Notes: generated by a model not told the origin, from the letters alone. A stretch of 64,000 nucleotides of DNA from JALSHZ01 sp964614535 (GCA_964614535.1 CAZTOZ010000059.1:8006-72005), one strand, 5' to 3'; positions 40,687 to 50,197 are shown, counted from the stretch's first letter. Numbers and translations: made by a program.

Positions 40687-41042
40687 GGGCTATTCCTCTT
40701 GATCGTTGTTTCCTCTCGTTGTTCGCCTATTCAGGAGACGGCGGCATAAGTCCGCCCATGTTTTTTTCGACGATGGGGGATTGAAAAACGCAACCCCACA
40801 CCCACCAGGTCTCCGGGTGGTGATGGCTACAATCAAGCTTTACCAGTACCACGCCCAAACCGCCGAAAAGACTACCGCCGCGCTGGGCCGGCACCAGCGG
40901 GCAACACTGAAACCACCCCATGGTTCCGGCAAACGCCGACCAAACGACATCAACGCCAGATGGAAAAGCCAAAACCTCTCGAGGCTGAAATCACAATCGG
41001 TTTGCGCGATAATCCGCTCCTTTCGCATTGCCAGGAGCCACG
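40687..41042. other. 356-base intergenic region between divergent genes
   Basis: It separates the glycosyltransferase (-) from the methyltransferase-like gene (+) and includes the upstream part of repeat copy B. Open stretches on both strands lack ribosome sites and resemble no family I know. No clear operator, RNA or terminator is seen. Confidence 0.5.
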
Positions 41043-41175
41043 ATGGACGCTCTGATCGCCAAATACCGCATCTGGATCTCCCGCGTGATCGGTGCCGTCT
41101 TCATCGCACTGATCGTTCTGACCGGGAGCCGGCTGACCGGGACGCTGACCGGCGCATTGCTGATTTTCGTCGGGG
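41003..41175 (+). repeat. Direct repeat copy B (intact gene start)
   Basis: This is the counterpart of copy A (39355-39490). It starts 40 bases before the methyltransferase-like ATG and runs through about codon 44. It keeps the 36 bases that copy A has lost. Confidence 0.8.
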
Positions 41176-41645
41176 TGTTGTTGGTGGGGTTGTCGATGGC
41201 GGGAAGACTGTGGTGCAGTCTCTACATCGCGGGCTACAAGAATCAGCAATTGATCCGCTCGGGTCCTTATTCAATGACCCGCAACCCGCTCTATTTCTTT
41301 TCCTTTCTGGGGTTTACCGGCATTGGGATGGCAACGCAGAGCCTGACCATCGGCATTGGCACGGCCGCACTGTTTCTGCTGTTCTACCCCTATGTGATCC
41401 GCTATGAAGAGTCGTTCTTGCGGCAGGAGTTCGGCACGGAATTCGACGACTATCTGCGTACCACGCCGCGTTTCTGGCCCAAGCCGGGCCTGCTGCGGGA
41501 ACCGGAGCGCTGGCAGGTGAATCCCCGCTCGTTCCGCCGCGAAGTGGGCGACGTGCTGGGGTTCACGCTCGCCCTGGCGCTGGTGATTCTGATCGGGGAG
41601 CTACACCGCTCGGGCGCGATCACGCCGCTGGCGCTGCTCCCCTGA
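41043..41645 (+). CDS. Isoprenylcysteine carboxyl methyltransferase-family membrane protein
   Basis: 200 residues with an AGGAG ribosome site seven bases before ATG 41043. Membrane helices lie at about 14-32 and 38-58, with two or three more after residue 80. 'IRSGPYSMTRNPLYFFSFLGFTGIGM' and 'PYVIRYEESFLRQEFGTEFDDYLRTTPRFWP' are the SAM-binding parts of the ICMT/PEMT family. In bacteria such proteins methylate lipids or unknown small substrates. A broken duplicate of the gene start lies 1.6 kb upstream. The last ~25 residues form another helix. Confidence 0.85.
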   Translation: MDALIAKYRIWISRVIGAVFIALIVLTGSRLTGTLTGALLIFVGVLLVGLSMAGRLWCSLYIAGYKNQQLIRSGPYSMTRNPLYFFSFLGFTGIGMATQSLTIGIGTAALFLLFYPYVIRYEESFLRQEFGTEFDDYLRTTPRFWPKPGLLREPERWQVNPRSFRREVGDVLGFTLALALVILIGELHRSGAITPLALLP

Positions 41646-41660
41646 TCCACCGGAGCCTCA

Positions 41661-42053
41661 TCATCCGGTGGATGGCAACACCATAACGGCATCCATCTCC
41701 ACCGCCGCATCCTTGGGCAGCTGGGCCACACCAATGGCGGCGCGGGCGGGATAGGGTTCGGAGAAGTAGCTTGCCATCACTTCGTTGACGACGGGGAAGT
41801 GGGCAAGATCGGTGAGAAAGACGTTGAGCTTGACCACATCGGCCAGTGAACCGCCCGCCGCCTTGGCCACGGCGCCAAGGTTGTCGAAGACGCGCCGGAT
41901 CTGCGCCTCGATGCCCCCTTCGACCATCTCCATCGTCTCCGGCACCAGTGGTATCTGGCCGGAGAGGTAGACGGTGTCGCCCACCCTGACCGCCTGTGAA
42001 TAGGTGCCGATCGCCTGGGGTGCCTCGTCGGTCTTGATGATTGCTCTTGTCAT
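41661..42053 (-). CDS. ridA: RidA-family reactive imine/enamine deaminase
   Basis: 130 residues from ATG 42053, with AGGAG six bases upstream. 'APQAIGTYSQAVRVGDTVYLSGQIPLVPET', 'VKLNVFLTDLAHFPVVNEVM' and 'PARAAIGVAQLPKDAAVEMDAV' (with the active-site Arg) match RidA/YjgF. It hydrolyses reactive 2-aminoacrylate and related imines, protecting PLP enzymes. It follows spoT on the same strand, as in many gammaproteobacteria. Confidence 0.95.
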   Translation of the reverse strand: MTRAIIKTDEAPQAIGTYSQAVRVGDTVYLSGQIPLVPETMEMVEGGIEAQIRRVFDNLGAVAKAAGGSLADVVKLNVFLTDLAHFPVVNEVMASYFSEPYPARAAIGVAQLPKDAAVEMDAVMVLPSTG

Positions 42054-42091
42054 CGGTACTCCTGTGGTCTGTGGTTGCAAGATCAGGGACG

Positions 42092-44263
42092 TCAGCCCAG
42101 CGGGCGCATCAGTTTCATCACTTCGGGAATATGCCGCAGTTTGCGCAGGATGTCGGCCAGATGCTTGCGGTTACGCACGTCCACGACCATGTAGATGGTC
42201 GACGCGACGGCGTCCTCATCGTTGATACTCACACCGGAGATGTTGGCCCCCTGGGCGGAAATGGTGGAGGCGATGCGGGCGAGCACGCCCCGCTCGTTAC
42301 GGGTCACGAGGCGGATGCTGGCCGGGAACTCCTCGTCCAGCGCCGGCGACCACTCCACCGAGAGGATGCGGCCACTGTCGCTGACACGCCGCACGTTGCT
42401 GCATTCGGCGCGGTGCACGACCAGCCCCTTGCCGGTGGTCATCGTGCCGACGATCGGATCGCCCGGTATCGGGGTGCAGCATTTGGCGAAGTTGAGCACC
42501 ATGCCTTCCGCGCCCTCGATCAACAACGGGCTGTCGCTGCCACCGCCTTCGCCTTGCGGCGTCTCCGCCAGCAGTTTGCCGGCGATGACCGCCGGCAGCC
42601 GCTCGCCGGTGCCGATATCGAAAAAGAGCGCGTCGGCACCGTCATAGCCCAGCTCTTCGAGCACGGCGTCCAGGGTGTCCGGCAATACCGGATCGTGGTA
42701 ACCGTGCTGGGCCAGCGCATTCTCCAGCAGCAGCCGCCCCTGCTCCTCCGCCTCCTGACGCCGCAGATTCTTCAGATAGGCGCGGATGTTGTGCCGTGCC
42801 TTGGCGGTGACCACGTAGTTGAGCCAGACCGAGCGCGGACGGGCATTGGGGGCGGTGATGACCTCGACGGTCTGGCCGTTCTGCAGCGGCGTGGAGAGTG
42901 GCGCCAGATGGCGGTCGATCTTGATGGCGACGCAGGCATTGCCGATGTCGGTGTGGACGGCATAGGCGAAATCGAGGCCGGTGGCGCCACGCGGCAGCTC
43001 CATGATCTCGCCGCGCGGGGTGAAGACATAGACCTCGTCGGGGAAGAGGTCGACCTTGACGTTCTCCATGAATTCCAGCGCGTTGCCGGTGTTGTGCTGC
43101 AGATCCATCACCGTGCGCAGCCACTCGTGGGCGCGGCGCTGAGCCGCGGTGCTGTGTTCGTCACCACTCTTGTAGTGCCAGTGGGCGGCGATGCCGGTCT
43201 CGGCCACCTGATCCATCGCCTCGGTGCGGATCTGCACCTCGATGGGGATGCCGTGGGGACCGAACAGGACGGTATGCAGTGACTGGTAGCCGTTGGCCTT
43301 GGGGATCGCAATGTAGTCCTTGAAGCGGCCCGGCAACGGTTTATAGAGCGTATGCACCGCGCCGAGGACGCGATAGCAGGTATCCTTGTTCTCGACGACG
43401 ATGCGGATGGCGAAGACGTCGAACACCTCACTGAACGAGAGATGCTTGTCGCGCATCTTGCGATAGATGCTCCAGAGGTTCTTCTCGCGCCCGTGGACCC
43501 GCGCCTGAACCCCATACTCCTCCAGACGCCGGACGATGGAGCCTTCCACCTTGTGCATCAGCTCCTTGCGCTGCCCCTTGATCCTCTTCACCGAGGCCTC
43601 CAGCACCCGATAACGCATCGGGTAGAGCGCCTCGAAACCCAGCCGCTCCAGCTCGCGGCGGATCGCGCTCATGCCGAGCCGCTGGGCAATGGGAGCGTAG
43701 ATCTCCAGCGTCTCGCGAGCAATGCGGCGCCGCTTCTGGGGCCGCAACACCATGATGGTCCGCATGTTGTGGAGTCGATCGGCGAGTTTCACCAGAATGA
43801 CCCGCAGATCGCTGGCCATGGCCAGCATCATCTTGCGGAAGTTGGCCGCCTGTGCCTCCTCGCGGGAGTCGAACTTGAGGTGGGTCAGCTTGCTGACACC
43901 ATCGACGAGCATTGCCACATCCTCGCCAAACTGTTCGGAGATGGTGTCACGCCCGATCGGCGTGTCCTCGATGACGTCGTGCAGAATCGCAGCGGTGATG
44001 CTGTCGGCATCCATGTGCATCTCGGCCAAGATGCGGGCCACTGCCAGGGGGTGGTAGATGTAGGCCTCGCCGCTGGCGCGCAACTGCCCGTCGTGGGCAT
44101 CGGCACCCAGCAGATAGGCCCGGTAGATGGTCTTGACCTCGTCGGGTTCGAGGTAGGTCTCCAGAATCGCGCACAGGTCGCTGACCAGGAACCGTTCCGG
44201 TTCGGGCGCATGTCGCAGGGAGGCGCTCTCCTCCGTCTTCAGGCCTGGGGGCTCGCTGGACAT
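42092..44263 (-). CDS. spoT: Bifunctional (p)ppGpp synthetase/hydrolase SpoT
   Basis: 723 residues. The HD hydrolase has 'HPLAVARILAEMHMDADSITAAILHDVIEDT', with its metal-binding HD. The synthetase includes 'FDVFAIRIVVENKDTCYRVLGAVH' and 'GRFKDYIAIPKANGYQSLHTVLFGPHG'. TGS ('VFTPRGEIMELPRGATGLDFAYAVHTDIG'), a zinc-finger/helical region and a C-terminal ACT domain follow. With both catalytic sites intact it makes and degrades the stringent-response alarmone. gmk-rpoZ-spoT-ridA is collinear on this strand. Confidence 0.97.
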   Translation of the reverse strand: MSSEPPGLKTEESASLRHAPEPERFLVSDLCAILETYLEPDEVKTIYRAYLLGADAHDGQLRASGEAYIYHPLAVARILAEMHMDADSITAAILHDVIEDTPIGRDTISEQFGEDVAMLVDGVSKLTHLKFDSREEAQAANFRKMMLAMASDLRVILVKLADRLHNMRTIMVLRPQKRRRIARETLEIYAPIAQRLGMSAIRRELERLGFEALYPMRYRVLEASVKRIKGQRKELMHKVEGSIVRRLEEYGVQARVHGREKNLWSIYRKMRDKHLSFSEVFDVFAIRIVVENKDTCYRVLGAVHTLYKPLPGRFKDYIAIPKANGYQSLHTVLFGPHGIPIEVQIRTEAMDQVAETGIAAHWHYKSGDEHSTAAQRRAHEWLRTVMDLQHNTGNALEFMENVKVDLFPDEVYVFTPRGEIMELPRGATGLDFAYAVHTDIGNACVAIKIDRHLAPLSTPLQNGQTVEVITAPNARPRSVWLNYVVTAKARHNIRAYLKNLRRQEAEEQGRLLLENALAQHGYHDPVLPDTLDAVLEELGYDGADALFFDIGTGERLPAVIAGKLLAETPQGEGGGSDSPLLIEGAEGMVLNFAKCCTPIPGDPIVGTMTTGKGLVVHRAECSNVRRVSDSGRILSVEWSPALDEEFPASIRLVTRNERGVLARIASTISAQGANISGVSINDEDAVASTIYMVVDVRNRKHLADILRKLRHIPEVMKLMRPLG

Positions 44264-44291
44264 CGTCTGCGGCGCGATTCCTGCGGCGGGG

Positions 44292-44531
44292 TCAGAAGGT
44301 CAATACATCCGGCTCGGAACGGTTGAGATCGTCGGGTTGATCCAGCACTTCCAGGCCGATCGTGCCTTCGGCGATCTCGCGCAGGGCGATGACCGTCGGC
44401 TTGTCGTTCTCCTCCTCGACCGTCGGCTGGGAACCGGCGTAGATCTGCCGCGCGCGGCGCGCCGCCGCCAACACCAGATCGAAGCGGTTGGTGATCTTTT
44501 CCATACAGTCTTCCACTGTCACTCGGGCCAT
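44292..44531 (-). CDS. rpoZ: RNA polymerase omega subunit
   Basis: 79 residues: 'MARVTVEDCMEKITNRFDLVLAAARRARQI' then 'KPTVIALREIAEGTIG', the omega fold that folds and holds the beta-prime subunit. It sits between gmk and spoT, its standard neighbours, and the short gaps suggest one transcript. Confidence 0.97.
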   Translation of the reverse strand: MARVTVEDCMEKITNRFDLVLAAARRARQIYAGSQPTVEEENDKPTVIALREIAEGTIGLEVLDQPDDLNRSEPDVLTF

Positions 44532-44592
44532 GGTTTTTCCCTCTTTCGGAATCGGTATCGTGAATCGATCAATTGTATGGGTATCGCCGGCG

Positions 44593-45207
44593 TTATTCCA
44601 ATAACTGCTCGATCACCGCGGCATGACGCACCCGCTGCGGCGCCAGCCGCAGGCGACTGGCACGAATGATCCGCTCCAGATCCCCGACCGCGGTGTCGAA
44701 ATCGTCGTTGATGACGAGGTAATCGTACTCATCGAAATGGGCGATTTCGTCCCGCGCCTTGCGCATGCGCCGCTCGATGACCTCCTCACTGTCCTGCCCG
44801 CGCCCTTCCAGCCGCTGGCGCAGTGCCTCCAGCGACGGCGGCAGAACATAGATCGACACCACCCCCGGCATCGCCTCGCGCACTTGCCGCGCGCCCTGCC
44901 AATCCATGTCCATGATGACGTCGATGCCGTCGCGCAGCTTCTCCTCGACCAGCGAGCGCTTGCTGCCGTACCTATTGTCGAACACGGTGGCATATTCGAG
45001 GAACGCCCCCTGTTCGACCATCCGCTCGAAGGCCTCGCGCGAAACGAAATAGTAGTCCACGCCATCCTGCTCGCCGGGACGCGGCGGGCGTGTGGTGTGG
45101 GAGATCGACACCTCCAGATCAGCGACCTGCTCCAGCACCGCCCGCACCAACGAACTCTTGCCCGCGCCGGAAGGTGCCGACACAATAAATAACGTTCCCG
45201 AAAACAT
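44593..45207 (-). CDS. gmk: Guanylate kinase
   Basis: 204 residues from ATG 45207 ('MFSGTLFIVSAPSGAGKSSLV'), which matches the usual family start and has AGGTGG five bases upstream; a GTG at 45216 adds three residues. The P-loop is 'SAPSGAGKSS', and the GMP site includes 'SISHTTRPPRPGEQDGVDYYFV' and 'EYATVFDNRYG'. It phosphorylates GMP to GDP. In this operon it links GTP supply with the alarmone enzyme SpoT. Confidence 0.96.
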   Translation of the reverse strand: MFSGTLFIVSAPSGAGKSSLVRAVLEQVADLEVSISHTTRPPRPGEQDGVDYYFVSREAFERMVEQGAFLEYATVFDNRYGSKRSLVEEKLRDGIDVIMDMDWQGARQVREAMPGVVSIYVLPPSLEALRQRLEGRGQDSEEVIERRMRKARDEIAHFDEYDYLVINDDFDTAVGDLERIIRASRLRLAPQRVRHAAVIEQLLE

Positions 45208-45421
45208 CTCTTCCACCTACTCCCGTTGTCCCCTCCCCCCAGCGGTGGAAGGGCTTGAATTTTGCTTTGATTTCCGCCACTTGGACGGTGCCATATGAAT
45301 TCGTGCGCCCTCGGCGACGTAGCCGCGCCGCGCTCCCCCATCCGGCAGCGAGTGCCAACGAATGGGGACGGAACCGTTATACTTGGTACGTCATCGCAGC
45401 GAATCCTGTCACGATCCGATC

Positions 45422-46375
45422 ATGCGCCATTCCTATCGACAATATCCACCCCGCCACCACTGGGGCCGCCGCCGTCGCAGCGGATTCAGCCTGCGCTGGA
45501 TACCGATTCTGCTGTTCGCCGGATATTTCGCATTCTACTACTTCGGCCATCAGGAGACGGTCCCGCTCACCGGCCGTTCACAACTGGTGGACATCGACCG
45601 CGAGCAGGAGATGCAGCTCGGCCTGCAATCCTGGAGCCAGATCGAGCGACAGTCCCGGCTGATCCGCAGCGGCCACAACCTCGACGTCATCCGCGAAGTG
45701 GGACGACGGATCGCCAAGGCCGCCGCCAACGAGGATCCAGGGTTCGACTGGGAGTTCAACCTCATCGACTCCGACCAAATCAACGCCTTCGCCCTGCCCG
45801 GCGGCAAGGTCGCCTTCTACACCGGCATCCTGCCGATTGCGCAGAACGCCGATGGCGTCGCCGCCATCATGGGGCACGAGATCGCCCACGCCATCGCCCG
45901 CCACGGCGCCGAACGGATGGCTTACCAGAAACTGGTTCAGTTCGGCTCGATGGCCGCCAGTGTCGCCCTCGGCGACATGGACTGGGGCACCCGTCGCGCC
46001 GTCATGGGCGCCATGGGGGCCGGCAGCCAGTACGGCATTCTGCTGCCTTTCTCCCGCAAACACGAATCCGAGGCCGACTACATCGGTCTCATCTACATGG
46101 CACGCGCCTGCTACGATCCGCGCGAGGCACCAAAACTCTGGCGCCGAATGCAGCAGGCCGGCAGCGGCAGCACCGCCGAGTTCGCCTCCACCCACCCCAG
46201 CCCCGAGACCCGCATCCGCAATTTTGAGCAGTGGATGCCGGAAGCCCTGAAAATCTACGAACAATATTGCGGCGACACCGCAACCAACCCATCACAACGA
46301 CCACCAAACGAACCCGAGACACCCGCGGCCACCCTGCCCCAACGGCAGGAGGCCGGCGGCCCGGGCTATTTCTGA
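45422..46375 (+). CDS. M48-family metallopeptidase (membrane-anchored)
   Basis: 317 residues from ATG 45422. An Arg-rich N-terminus precedes a membrane helix (about 25-41). 'GGKVAFYTGILPIAQNADGVAAIMGHEIAHAIARHGAER' contains the zinc site HEIAH near residues 151-155; the third ligand is the Glu in 'SRKHESEADYIGL'. The spacing fits the single-domain Oma1/LoiP-like M48 enzymes. It probably degrades misfolded proteins at the periplasmic face of the inner membrane. The Pro/Gln-rich C-terminal tail is likely disordered. A dodecin gene follows after 16 bases. Confidence 0.92.
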   Translation: MRHSYRQYPPRHHWGRRRRSGFSLRWIPILLFAGYFAFYYFGHQETVPLTGRSQLVDIDREQEMQLGLQSWSQIERQSRLIRSGHNLDVIREVGRRIAKAAANEDPGFDWEFNLIDSDQINAFALPGGKVAFYTGILPIAQNADGVAAIMGHEIAHAIARHGAERMAYQKLVQFGSMAASVALGDMDWGTRRAVMGAMGAGSQYGILLPFSRKHESEADYIGLIYMARACYDPREAPKLWRRMQQAGSGSTAEFASTHPSPETRIRNFEQWMPEALKIYEQYCGDTATNPSQRPPNEPETPAATLPQRQEAGGPGYF

Positions 46376-46391
46376 CCTGAGGAGCAACACC

Positions 46392-46598
46392 ATGTCCGTA
46401 GCACGAGTCACCGAAATCATCGCCTCATCCGAAAAAAGCTTCGACGACGCCGTCAAGACTGGGATCAAGCGAGCCAACAAAACACTGAAGAACGTCAAGG
46501 GCGCTTGGGTCAGCGACCACAACGTCAAGTGCGGCAAGAACGGAAAGATCAGCGAATATCGCGTCCGGCTGAAGGTGACGTTCGTGCTCGAAGATTGA
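46392..46598 (+). CDS. Dodecin-family flavin-binding protein
   Basis: 68 residues, the usual dodecin length: 'MSVARVTEIIASSEKSFDDAVKTGIKRANKTLKNVKGAWVSD', then 'ISEYRVRLKVTFVLED'. Dodecins form dodecameric shells that store or buffer flavins. The ribosome site GAGGAG lies about 10 bases before the ATG. The central Trp of the flavin stack is present (Trp39). It may share a transcript with the M48 peptidase. Confidence 0.93.
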   Translation: MSVARVTEIIASSEKSFDDAVKTGIKRANKTLKNVKGAWVSDHNVKCGKNGKISEYRVRLKVTFVLED

Positions 46599-46894
46599 GG
46601 CCCGAACAGAGAGTCTCGGTCATTTCCCGCCGACGAAGGCCGGCAGCCCAGCCCGAGTCCTTCGCGAGATCGCCGGTGGCAAGCCCCGATACATCGATTG
46701 GCACCGGGTCCGGGAGGTGTTGGCAAAGTGTGCCTCCCACCCCACCACCCGGCAGCGACCGGGAGAACCCCGGCCCCGCTTTGCCCGATTCGCCTGTTGC
46801 ACAGCGCTGTTGACGAGCCGGAAGACCGGCACACCAATCCCCCCCGGAACCCGGCCATTCCGTCGGAGAGGGGGCCAATATCGGACATCCGACC
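46599..46894. other. 296-base intergenic region
   Basis: It lies between the dodecin and YjdF-type genes, both on the plus strand. I see no gene, terminator with a T-tract or recognisable operator. It is GC-rich, with several GGxxCCGG-type runs. Confidence 0.5.
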
Positions 46895-47500
46895 ATGCAA
46901 TATCTGTGGCTCGCCATCTTTTTCGCTGTTCTTGGTTGGTCGGCCATTCAGCCAAAGGACCCTTTCACCTGGCTGCTGGAAGTCGCGCCGGCGCTGATCG
47001 GTATCGCCGTGCTGGCCATGACGCGCAGGCGGTTCCCGCTGACGCCACTGGCCTATTTCCTGATTCTGCTTCACAGCATCATTCTGATGATCGGCGGGCA
47101 CTACACCTATGCCGAGGTGCCGGCGGGACAATGGGTGAGCGACCTGTTCGGCTGGTCGCGCAACAACTACGACAAGCTGGGGCATCTGGCCCAGGGTTTC
47201 GTGCCAGCGATTCTGGCACGGGAGATCATCATTCGGCGGCACGTGGTGAACGGTCGCGGTTGGGTGAATTTCTTCGCGCTCTGTTTCTGTCTGGCGTTCT
47301 CCGCCTTCTATGAGTTGATCGAATGGTGGGCGGCGTTGTTGTCGGGCGAGGGCGCGGAGGCTTTTCTCGGTACCCAGGGCTATCAGTGGGATACGCAGTC
47401 GGACATGTGGTATGCGCTGCTTGGCGCGATGTCGGCGCTCATGCTGCTGGGGAAGGTCCATGACCGACAGCTGACGCAGCTTGAATCACCCCCTGCCTGA
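46895..47500 (+). CDS. YjdF/DUF2238-family membrane protein
   Basis: 201 residues with about six membrane helices. Conserved features are 'MIGGHYTYAEVPAGQWV' and 'NNYDKLGHLAQGFVPAILAREI' (His and Asp in the membrane region), then 'FYELIEWWAALLSGEGAEAFLGTQGYQWDTQSDMWYALLGA'. These match the YjdF family of inner-membrane proteins, whose function is unknown; the His/Asp/Glu pattern hints at metal or lipid binding. It converges on ispB with only 20 bases between stops. Confidence 0.88.
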   Translation: MQYLWLAIFFAVLGWSAIQPKDPFTWLLEVAPALIGIAVLAMTRRRFPLTPLAYFLILLHSIILMIGGHYTYAEVPAGQWVSDLFGWSRNNYDKLGHLAQGFVPAILAREIIIRRHVVNGRGWVNFFALCFCLAFSAFYELIEWWAALLSGEGAEAFLGTQGYQWDTQSDMWYALLGAMSALMLLGKVHDRQLTQLESPPA

Positions 47501-47520
47501 CAGCATACCGGCCGCGGGTA

Positions 47521-48489
47521 TCAATACTCCCGCTGCACCGACATCGCCACCAGCGCCGCCATCGCGTCGCGATATGCCGAGGCCGGCACCGCCGCCAGCG
47601 CCTGTTGCGCCTTTTCCGCCTCGGCACGGGCCACGTCGCGGGTGTAGTCGGTGGCACGAGTGTCGTGGATGATCTGCTGAACGTCGTCGATGTACTTGCG
47701 CCCCCCCTCCTCGATGGCCTCGCGGATCAGCGCCGCCTGGGCCTGGCTGCCCTTTCGCATGGCGTGGATCAATGGCAGCGTCGGCTTGCCTTCTTCCAGA
47801 TCGTCGCCCAACGCCTTGCCGAGCTTCTCCTCGGTGGCCTCGTAGTCGAGCACATCGTCGATAAGCTGGAAGGCGCAGCCCAGGTGACGGCCGTAGACGG
47901 CCAGCGCCTCCTCTTCCGCCGTCGGGCGCTTGCCGAGCACGGCACCGAGGCGGGTGGCCGCCTCGAAGAGTTTGGCGGTCTTGGCGTGGATGACGGCGAG
48001 GTAGCGCTCCTCCGTGGTGTCCGGGTCGTGGATGTTGAGCAACTGCATCACCTCGCCCTCGGCGATGGTATTGGTGGTGGAGGCGAGAATCTCCATCACC
48101 CGCATGTCGGCCACCTCCACCATCATTTCGAAGGAGCGTGAGTAGAGGAAGTCTCCCACCAACACCGCGGCCTCGTTGCCCCAGAGGGCATTGGCCGTCT
48201 CCTTGCCCCGGCGCAGCTCGGAGGCGTCGACGACATCGTCGTGCAGCAGCGTGGCGGTGTGGATGAATTCGATGATCGCCGCGGTGAGGTGGGCGCGGGC
48301 ATCGAGGGCGCCGCAGGCACCAGCAGCCAGCAGCACCAGCGCCGGGCGCAAACGTTTGCCGCCACTGTTGACGATATAGTGGCCCATCTGGTTGATGAGG
48401 ACGACATCCGAGGCGAGACGATCGATGATCAGATCGTTGACGGCCTGCATATCCGTTGCGACCAGTTGAAGGGGGGCTTTAGCTGACAT
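47521..48489 (-). CDS. ispB: Octaprenyl diphosphate synthase (trans-isoprenyl type)
   Basis: 322 residues. Both aspartate-rich motifs are present: 'LLHDDVVDASELRRG' (first, DDxxD) and 'QLIDDVLDYEA' (second). 'GGKRLRPALVLLAAGACG' marks the isopentenyl diphosphate site. The enzyme builds the C40-type side chain of ubiquinone in the inner membrane; the exact chain length cannot be read from sequence. It diverges from murJ. Confidence 0.94.
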   Translation of the reverse strand: MSAKAPLQLVATDMQAVNDLIIDRLASDVVLINQMGHYIVNSGGKRLRPALVLLAAGACGALDARAHLTAAIIEFIHTATLLHDDVVDASELRRGKETANALWGNEAAVLVGDFLYSRSFEMMVEVADMRVMEILASTTNTIAEGEVMQLLNIHDPDTTEERYLAVIHAKTAKLFEAATRLGAVLGKRPTAEEEALAVYGRHLGCAFQLIDDVLDYEATEEKLGKALGDDLEEGKPTLPLIHAMRKGSQAQAALIREAIEEGGRKYIDDVQQIIHDTRATDYTRDVARAEAEKAQQALAAVPASAYRDAMAALVAMSVQREY

Positions 48490-48540
48490 GGCGTGGATGC
48501 TAGTGTGTTGCCCCCTTCAAGGCAATCCCTCCAGCACGCA

Positions 48541-50100
48541 TTGAGCAAGAAACTCCTCCACTCCTCCGCCATCGTCTCCGGCATGACGCTGATCTCGCGG
48601 CTGGTCGGGTTCGTGCGCGACATGATCATTGCGGTAACGTTCGGCGCCACCGGCACCACCGACGCCTTCTTCGTTGCGTTTCGCATCCCCAATCTGTTGC
48701 GGCGGATGTTCGCCGAAGGGGCTTTTGCCCAGGCTTTCGTGCCGGTGTTCACCGAGTACCGGGAGCAGCGCAGCGGAACGGCGCTGCGCGACCTGACCGA
48801 TCACGTCGCTGGCGCGCTGCTGTTGCTGCTGACACTGATCACCACCGTCGGCGTGATCGCCGCGCCCCTGCTGATCTGGCTGTTCGCTCCCGGTTTCGGC
48901 GCGGACCCGGAGAAACAGCAGCTCGCCACCACCATGCTGCGGATCACCTTTCCCTACGCGCTGTTCATCTCACTGACCGCGCTGGCCGGGGGCATCCTCA
49001 ACAGCTTCGGCCGGTTCGCAGTGCCGGCGTTCACGCCGGTTTTTCTCAACCTCTGCCTCATCGCGGCGGCATTGTGGCTGGCACCGCTACTCGACGAGCC
49101 GGTGACCGCACTGGCCTGGGGGGTGTTCATCGCCGGCATCGTCCAGCTTGCCTTCCAGGTCCCCGCACTGATGAAGATCGGCCTGCTGCCTCGACCACGC
49201 TGGCGACGCGCCCATGAGGGCGTCCGACGTATCGGCAGGCTGATGCTGCCGGCACTGTTCGGCTCGTCGGTGGCACAACTCAATATGCTGCTCAACACCA
49301 TCATCGCTTCATTTCTGGTCAGTGGCAGCATCTCCTGGCTCTATTTCTCCGATCGTTTCGTGGAGCTGCCGCTGGCCCTGTTCGGCATCGCCCTGAGCAC
49401 AGTGATTCTGCCCAAGCTGTCGGCCGAGCACGCCAGTGACGATCCCGACGCCTTCAGCCATACACTGGACTGGGGGCTGCGATTGGGACTCATCATCGCA
49501 ATTCCGGCAATGCTGGGCCTGATGCTGCTGGCCACGCCGATCATCGCCACGCTGTTGCAATACCAGGCCTTCACCCCATTCGAAACGCGCATGGTTGCCA
49601 TGGCACTGGCCGTCTATGCGGTCGGCCTGCCCGGCTTCGTACTGGTGAAAATTCTCGCCCCCGGCTTCTATGCCCGCCAGGACACCACAACACCGGTAAA
49701 AACCGGCCTCATCGCCATTGGCGTCAATATCGCACTCTATGGCTTGCTGGTGGTGCCATGGATTCTGCTGGACGGCCCCGCCCCCCATGCGGCGCTGGCC
49801 TTCTGTACCGCGATGGCGTCGTTCGTCAACGCCGGCCTGCTGTTTCGCAAACTGCGCCAGCTCGGCATCTACCGGCCCGTCACCGGGTGGGCATCACTGG
49901 CCGTCAGGGTCGCCATCGCCTGTTTGGTGATGGCCCTGCTACTGTCGACCATCACCCCCGACGCGGATCATTGGGCGAGCTGGTCGATCGCCACCCGCGC
50001 CACCGTCCTCGCTGGATTGATCGGCTGCGCAGTCATCGCCTATCTGGGCAGCCTCTGGTTGATGGGCATTCGTCCACGGGCATTGTTGTCCTCCCATTGA
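48541..50100 (+). CDS. murJ: Lipid II flippase MurJ
   Basis: 519 residues from TTG 48541, which gives the family start '(M)SKKLLHSSAIVSGMTLISRLVGFVRD'. GTG codons at 48493 and 48505 are alternatives that add residues without homology. About 14 membrane helices cover the protein. 'TFGATGTTDAFFVAFRIPNLLRRMFAEGAFAQAFVP' is the most conserved MurJ segment and includes the functional Arg residues. MurJ flips the peptidoglycan precursor lipid II across the inner membrane. It converges on the ribosomal cluster, with a terminator between. Confidence 0.94.
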   Translation: MSKKLLHSSAIVSGMTLISRLVGFVRDMIIAVTFGATGTTDAFFVAFRIPNLLRRMFAEGAFAQAFVPVFTEYREQRSGTALRDLTDHVAGALLLLLTLITTVGVIAAPLLIWLFAPGFGADPEKQQLATTMLRITFPYALFISLTALAGGILNSFGRFAVPAFTPVFLNLCLIAAALWLAPLLDEPVTALAWGVFIAGIVQLAFQVPALMKIGLLPRPRWRRAHEGVRRIGRLMLPALFGSSVAQLNMLLNTIIASFLVSGSISWLYFSDRFVELPLALFGIALSTVILPKLSAEHASDDPDAFSHTLDWGLRLGLIIAIPAMLGLMLLATPIIATLLQYQAFTPFETRMVAMALAVYAVGLPGFVLVKILAPGFYARQDTTTPVKTGLIAIGVNIALYGLLVVPWILLDGPAPHAALAFCTAMASFVNAGLLFRKLRQLGIYRPVTGWASLAVRVAIACLVMALLLSTITPDADHWASWSIATRATVLAGLIGCAVIAYLGSLWLMGIRPRALLSSH

Positions 50101-50197
50101 ATCGGGAACACCGAAACACCTCGATGCCAGCCGAGCGCCCGCCGCGAGAGCGCCCCTTTTGTCTAGACTTTCGAACACGCGCCGCCAACCGTCCCGC

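Noticed and set aside
40727..40972. 81-codon frame on the minus strand between the glycosyltransferase and methyltransferase-like genes
   Set aside because: No ribosome site, unusual composition and no recognisable family; a chance frame is more likely.
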